Positions 5,078-8,314 of a DNA stretch of 8,314 nt are shown here, one piece after another. The notes under the pieces were generated by a model. The model was given only the letters and a program-made list of their open reading frames with translations. It was not told the DNA's origin and made no database searches. Each line of letters begins with the position of its first letter. Position 1 is the first letter of the stretch. The stretch lies in assembly GCA_031404155.1 (NCBI GenBank), contig JANNGZ010000277.1:1-8314 (forward strand), given 5' to 3'. Source of the DNA: JANNGZ01 sp031404155 (lineage in GTDB: Bacteria; Pseudomonadota; Gammaproteobacteria; Burkholderiales; Burkholderiaceae_C). The position numbers and the translations under genes were made by a program.

Positions 5078-7360
5078 ATGTCCACCACCCGCCGGCTCTG
5101 GCTGAGCCTTGGAACTTTGATGGCTGTCGGCTTCGGCATCCTGCTCTGGATGGGTGGCGAAATCCACCGCCAGGCGCCGCCGATGCCGCAGGCGGTGGTC
5201 ACCGACCGCGGCGACACGGTGTACACGCGTGCCGAGATCGAGCAGGGCCGCCAGGTCTGGCAGAGCATCGGCGGCCAGCAGCTGGGCTCCATCTGGGGCC
5301 ATGGCGCGCTGGTGGCGCCGGACTGGTCGGCCGACTGGTTGCACCGCGAGACCATGGCCTGGCTCGAGCTGCGGGCGCGTGCCAGCGGCGGCCCGGCTTA
5401 TGCGCAGCTCGGCGCGGGTGAACAGGCGCGCTTGCAGGCCGACCTGCGGCCGCTGATCCGGCGCAACAGCTTCGATGCGGGCACCGAGCGCATCGTGATC
5501 CCGGCCGAACGCGCGCAGGCCATTGCGCAGGTGGCCGCGCATTACACCAGCCTGTTCTCCAACGACCCCGCCACGCATGCGCTGCGCGTGGGTTATGCGA
5601 TGCGCGAGAACACGGTGCCCGACGCGCAGCACCGCCGGGCCATCGGCGCCTTCTTCTTCTGGACCAGTTGGGCCGCGGTCACCGAACGCCCTGGCGCCGC
5701 GATGAGCTACACCCAGAACTGGCCCTACGAGCCGCTGGTGGGCAACACGCCGACCTCGTCGGCATTCATCTGGACGGTGTTCAGCGTGCTCTTCATGCTC
5801 GCGGGCATCGGCCTTCTGGCCTGGCACAACGCGGTCTGGCATGACAAGGACAAGGCCGACGCGCCGGTGCCGCCGGCGCAGGACCCGCTGCGCGCGCTCA
5901 AGCCCACGCCGTCGATGAAGGCCACGGCGAAATATTTCTGGCTCGTGATTGCGCTGTTCCTGGTGCAGATACTGCTCGGCGCCACCACCGCGCACTACCA
6001 GATCGAAGGCCAGAACGCCTACGGCTTTGCGCTCTCGGAGGTGCTGCCTTATTCGCTCACCCGCGGCTGGCACACCCAGCTTGCGGTGTTGTGGATTGCG
6101 GTGGCCTGGCTGGCCACCGGCCTGTACATCGGCCCGGCCATCTCGGGGCACGAGCCGAAGTTCCAGCGCGCGGGGGTCAACTTCCTCTTCGTGTGCCTGA
6201 TTGTGATCGTGGTTGGTGCGTTCACCGGCCAGTGGTTTGCGGTGATGCAGAAGCTCGGCCTGGCCAACAACTTCTGGTTCGGCCACCAGGGCTGGGAGTA
6301 TGTGGACATGGGCCGCTTCTGGCAGTGGTTCCTGTTCATCGGGCTGCTGCTCTGGCTGGCGCTGGTGGGCCGCGCGCTCTGGCCCGCGCTCACCCGCCGC
6401 GACGAGATGTCCTCGATCGTCGGCCTGCTGTTCCTCTCCACAGTGGCCATCGGCCTGCTCTTCGGCGCCGGGCTGATGTGGAGCGAGCACACCCACCTGT
6501 CGATGGTGGAGTACTGGCGCTGGTGGGTGGTGCACCTCTGGGTCGAGGGCTTCTTCGAGGTCTTCGCGGTGGCGGTGATCAGCTTCCTGTTCGTCAAGCT
6601 CGGGCTGGTCCGCGGCCGCACCGCCACGATCAACGTGCTCTTCGCCACCATCGTGTTCATGGCCGGCGGCATTCTCGGCACCTTCCACCACCTGTACTTC
6701 GCCGGCACCACCACCGCGGTGGTGGCGCTGGGCGCGAGCATCTCGGCGCTGGAGGTGGTGCCGCTGGCGCTCATCGGCCTGGAGGCCTACGAAACCTGGC
6801 GCCACGGCCAGGCCGTGCCGTGGATGCAGCGCTACCGCTGGCCGATCATGTTCTTCCTCGCGGTGAGCTTCTGGAACCTGGTTGGCGCGGGCCTGTTCGG
6901 CTTTCTCATCAACACGCCGATGGCGCTGTACTACATGCAGGGCCTGAACCTGACGCCGCTGCACGGCCACACCGCGCTGTTCGGCGTCTACGGCATGCTC
7001 GGCATCGGGCTGATGCTGTTCTGCCTGCGCGGCTTGAAGCCCGAGGCGCAGTGGAACGAGTCGACCCTGGCCGGAGCCTTCTGGGCGCTCAACATCGGCC
7101 TCACGCTGATGGCGCTGCTGACCCTGCTGCCGATGGGCGTGTTGCAACTGCAGGCCGCGCTCGAACACGGCTACTGGTACGCCCGCTCGGCCGAGTTCAT
7201 GGGCAAGCCGATCATCCACCTGCTGGTCTGGATGCGGGTGCCCGGCGACACCATCTTCAGCATCGGCGCGCTGCTGATCGCGTGGTTCACCTTCCGGCTC
7301 TGGGTGGCGCCGCGGCGCGCGGCGGCGCGCGCTGTGCAGGTGGCCGAAGGGCGCGCCTGA
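5078..7360 (+). CDS. norB: Quinol-dependent nitric oxide reductase (qNOR)
   Basis: A 760-residue inner-membrane enzyme reducing two NO to N2O with electrons taken directly from quinol; used in denitrification or NO detoxification. Length is typical for qNOR. Layout: TM1 at about 7-27, a large periplasmic domain at about 30-227, then a haem-copper-oxidase-like bundle of many helices. The periplasmic domain has no CxxCH, so it has no haem c, which separates it from cytochrome-c-type cNOR. Metal ligands are all present: His332 (RGWHTQ) and His631 for low-spin haem b, His629 (LHGHTALFG) for haem b3, and His486 (HLWVEG), His537 and His538 (FHHLYF) for the non-haem iron, with Glu490 beside it. The ATG at 5078 has AGAGGAG (5063-5069) eight bases upstream. 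The open frame continues upstream to 4385 but that part is antisense to the hemerythrin-like gene. No norC, norD or norQ partner is present, as expected for qNOR. Confidence 0.97.
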   Translation: MSTTRRLWLSLGTLMAVGFGILLWMGGEIHRQAPPMPQAVVTDRGDTVYTRAEIEQGRQVWQSIGGQQLGSIWGHGALVAPDWSADWLHRETMAWLELRARASGGPAYAQLGAGEQARLQADLRPLIRRNSFDAGTERIVIPAERAQAIAQVAAHYTSLFSNDPATHALRVGYAMRENTVPDAQHRRAIGAFFFWTSWAAVTERPGAAMSYTQNWPYEPLVGNTPTSSAFIWTVFSVLFMLAGIGLLAWHNAVWHDKDKADAPVPPAQDPLRALKPTPSMKATAKYFWLVIALFLVQILLGATTAHYQIEGQNAYGFALSEVLPYSLTRGWHTQLAVLWIAVAWLATGLYIGPAISGHEPKFQRAGVNFLFVCLIVIVVGAFTGQWFAVMQKLGLANNFWFGHQGWEYVDMGRFWQWFLFIGLLLWLALVGRALWPALTRRDEMSSIVGLLFLSTVAIGLLFGAGLMWSEHTHLSMVEYWRWWVVHLWVEGFFEVFAVAVISFLFVKLGLVRGRTATINVLFATIVFMAGGILGTFHHLYFAGTTTAVVALGASISALEVVPLALIGLEAYETWRHGQAVPWMQRYRWPIMFFLAVSFWNLVGAGLFGFLINTPMALYYMQGLNLTPLHGHTALFGVYGMLGIGLMLFCLRGLKPEAQWNESTLAGAFWALNIGLTLMALLTLLPMGVLQLQAALEHGYWYARSAEFMGKPIIHLLVWMRVPGDTIFSIGALLIAWFTFRLWVAPRRAAARAVQVAEGRA

Positions 7361-7376
7361 TGAACTTGGGGCCAGC

Positions 7377-7769
7377 GTGATCGAGTTCTATGCGCCGGTG
7401 CGCGCCGTGCATATCGGCGCGGTGCTCAGCAGCGGCGCGCTCTTCGCGCTGCGCGGTGCCGGCGTGCTGGCCGGCGCGCGCTGGCCGCTGGCCGCGCCGC
7501 TGCGCTACTTGAGCTACAGCATCGACACCGTTCTGCTGACCGCGGCGCTGATGCTGTTCACGATGCTGCCGGCGGCGCTGTTCGCCAACCACTGGCTGAG
7601 CGTGAAGCTGGCGCTGCTGGTGCTGTACGTGGTGCTCGGCAGCTTTGCGCTCAAGCGCGGCCGCAGCCCCCGCGTGCGTGCGCTTTGTTTTGCAGCGGCG
7701 CTGCTGGTGTACGCGGGCATGTTCGGCATTGCGCGCACGCACCAGCCGCTGGGGTGGCTGGCGGCCTGA
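7377..7769 (+). CDS. SirB2-family integral membrane protein
   Basis: A 130-residue protein with about four transmembrane helices (roughly 10-30, 48-70, 74-92, 102-120) and family-like features: His12 in the first helix, the SLLRG-like ALFALRG turn, YSIDTVLL at 47-54, WLSVKLALLVLYVVLGSFALKRG-type third helix with its Lys77, and a final HQPLG motif. SirB2 was named from enteric bacteria as a co-gene of an invasion regulator, but its molecular role is unknown. The start is GTG at 7377, with GGGG (7368-7371) five bases before it. It lies 16 bases after norB and is linked to it by a six-codon overlapping frame, so co-transcription is likely. This suggests, without proving, a role in quinol or NO-linked membrane physiology. 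Immediately downstream begins mobile-element debris, so any further operon genes may have been lost. Confidence 0.85.
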   Translation: MIEFYAPVRAVHIGAVLSSGALFALRGAGVLAGARWPLAAPLRYLSYSIDTVLLTAALMLFTMLPAALFANHWLSVKLALLVLYVVLGSFALKRGRSPRVRALCFAAALLVYAGMFGIARTHQPLGWLAA

Positions 7770-7780
7770 TTCGGTCGCCT

Positions 7781-7933
7781 GTCCGTGGGCAGCGCCGGCT
7801 CAAGCTGGCGGCTGTGTCGTCGAAGCTGGTTGCGCTGTGCCGCGAGGACGACAGCAAGATCAACCTCGACCAGATGATGGCGCTGCCGATCGGTGAAGAC
7901 CACGCGGCTCCGGAGCGGGCGTGGTTCGAGTCG
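7781..7933 (+). pseudogene. Fragment resembling plasmid/ICE-type ParB partition protein
   Basis: One plus-strand frame reads about 50 codons in the style of the central-to-C-terminal part of ParB/RepB/Spo0J-like proteins carried on plasmids and integrative elements: QRRLKLAAVSSKLVALCRED, then INLDQMMALPIGEDHAAPER and AWFES. Family members typically show a VSPxLLxLYRxxxxxLDQLMA segment followed by a DDHAxQExVW segment; this is recognised from memory of the family, not by search. The piece has no start codon or N-terminal domain of its own, begins 11 bases after the SirB2 gene, and breaks off at about 7933, where the sequence switches to a transposase in another frame. It is best read as a decayed scrap of a mobile element that does not make a working protein. 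The alternative is chance resemblance, which the two ordered matching segments make less likely. Confidence 0.55.
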
Positions 7934-7934
7934 G

Positions 7935-8123
7935 GCCTTCGTCATCGACGTGTTCGCGCGCTGCATCGTGGGCTGGCGGGTGAGTTCGTCGATGAAGACC
8001 GACTTCGTCCTGGATGCGCTGGAACAGGCGCTTTACGCGCGCACAGGGCAGCGCGAGGGCGACCTGGTTCAGCACTCCGATCGCGGCTCGCAGTACGTCT
8101 CGATCGCTGGACTTGAGGGGTGA
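7935..8123 (+). pseudogene. IS3-family transposase OrfB fragment
   Basis: The frame from 7935 to 8105 encodes 57 codons typical of IS3-family OrfB (DDE integrase core): AFVIDVFARCIVGWRVSSSM, TDFVLDALEQALYAR, LVQHSDRGSQYVSI. It keeps the second catalytic Asp (HSD, codon at 8079-8081) but lacks the first Asp (normally in a WxxDxTY motif upstream) and the final Glu, and has no OrfA. After the SI the normal RYTERL segment is missing; the frame reads AGLEG and stops at 8121-8123, and AGLE could be the remainder of the usual LAEAGIEP segment after a small internal deletion, which is speculative. No terminal inverted repeats or target duplication were recognised. It cannot transpose by itself. Confidence 0.9.
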
Positions 8124-8145
8124 TTCTTAAGAGGCGTCATCGTGA
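8106..8145. other. Short spacer between transposase fragment and DHFR-family gene
   Basis: About 40 bases with no recognised gene. An 8-bp palindrome GTGATCAC (8142-8149) overlaps the stop codon of the minus-strand gene. This spacer probably contains the right edge of the mobile-element debris, but the exact boundary cannot be placed from sequence alone. Confidence 0.4.
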
Positions 8146-8313
8146 TCACTGCCGAGTAAGAACCACGTGGGTGGCAAGTGGCGAGCTTTCGTGCCTGGTG
8201 CAGGCGTAGCCCAAGGCAGGAAGGTTTATTCCTTCAAAGAGTCTTTCACCAGCGCCAAGCAGGACCGGCGCAATAGCGATGTGCATCTCGTCGATCAGGT
8301 GTTGGCGAAGATA
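8146..8313 (-). CDS. Dihydrofolate-reductase-family (RibD C-terminal domain) protein, 3' end only
   Basis: The minus strand from the window edge to the TGA at 8146-8148 reads 55 codons without a stop: YLRQHLIDEMHIAIAPVLLG, AGERLFEGINLPALGY, ACTRHESSPLATHVVLTRQ. This is the characteristic C-terminus of the RibD_C/DHFR-like family (LIDExHIxIxPVLLGxGxxLFEG, then a short HVVL-type last strand). Members are NADPH-dependent reductases related to the riboflavin-pathway reductase and to dihydrofolate reductase; those outside the riboflavin pathway mostly lack a known substrate. The start lies outside the window, so whether the gene is whole cannot be told. Its codon use (for example AGA, ATA, CTT, TTT) is visibly less GC-rich than the norB block, hinting at a different origin. 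It converges on the transposase fragment. Confidence 0.88.
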   Translation of the reverse strand, partial: YLRQHLIDEMHIAIAPVLLGAGERLFEGINLPALGYACTRHESSPLATHVVLTRQ

Positions 8314-8314
8314 C

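Noticed and set aside
4397..7219. A 940-codon open frame on the minus strand spanning the whole of norB
   Set aside because: Only its last 191 codons (the hemerythrin-like protein) have protein character; the rest is antisense to norB, rich in His, Gln, Arg and Glu, as expected for a shadow of a high-GC gene.
7893..8123. An intact short transposase gene
   Set aside because: The fragment lacks the first catalytic Asp and the final Glu, OrfA and terminal inverted repeats, so it is a remnant.

Overview
The window looks like chromosomal DNA from a high-GC betaproteobacterium, most likely of the order Burkholderiales. This is an inference from the strong G/C third-position bias, the protein styles (DUF2917, SirB2, quinol nitric oxide reductase) and the kind of mobile-element debris at the right end. 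No rRNA, tRNA or CRISPR array is visible.

Layout. (1) Positions 1-2854, plus strand: the 3' part of a gene for a fused circularly permuted ATP-grasp / alpha-E protein, followed 34 bases later by a transglutaminase-like protein with an intact Cys-His-Asp triad. This pair is widespread, seems to form a peptide-forming or peptide-modifying module, and has no firmly established product. A strong hairpin at 2884-2906 separates it from the next, convergent block. (2) Positions 2912-4241, minus strand: a compact three-gene unit reading right to left. It holds a DUF2917 protein, an ECF-like sigma-70 factor whose ATG overlaps the DUF2917 stop (ATGA), and a 55-residue single-pass membrane protein that is probably real. 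The sigma factor has a low-complexity N-terminus built from seven 12-bp tandem units. (3) Positions 4397-7769: a nitric oxide unit. A hemerythrin-like HHE protein (minus) diverges from a quinol-dependent nitric oxide reductase, norB (plus), and norB is followed closely by a SirB2-family membrane protein. The 105-bp divergent spacer has two inverted repeats and an FNR/DNR-like half-conserved box, which suggests control by low oxygen or NO. (4) Positions 7770-8314: a scrapyard. A short fragment resembling plasmid- or ICE-type ParB is joined out of frame to a fragment of an IS3-family transposase. After a 40-bp spacer comes the 3' end of a minus-strand dihydrofolate-reductase-family (RibD C-terminal type) gene that runs off the window.

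How the genes work together. norB reduces NO to N2O with electrons from quinol. The divergent hemerythrin-like protein probably handles NO, oxygen or iron in the same stress response. SirB2 is probably co-translated with norB, though its role is unknown. The DUF2917-sigma-membrane peptide unit looks like a self-contained regulatory cassette with unknown regulon. The right end records past insertion and decay of mobile DNA next to the norB locus.
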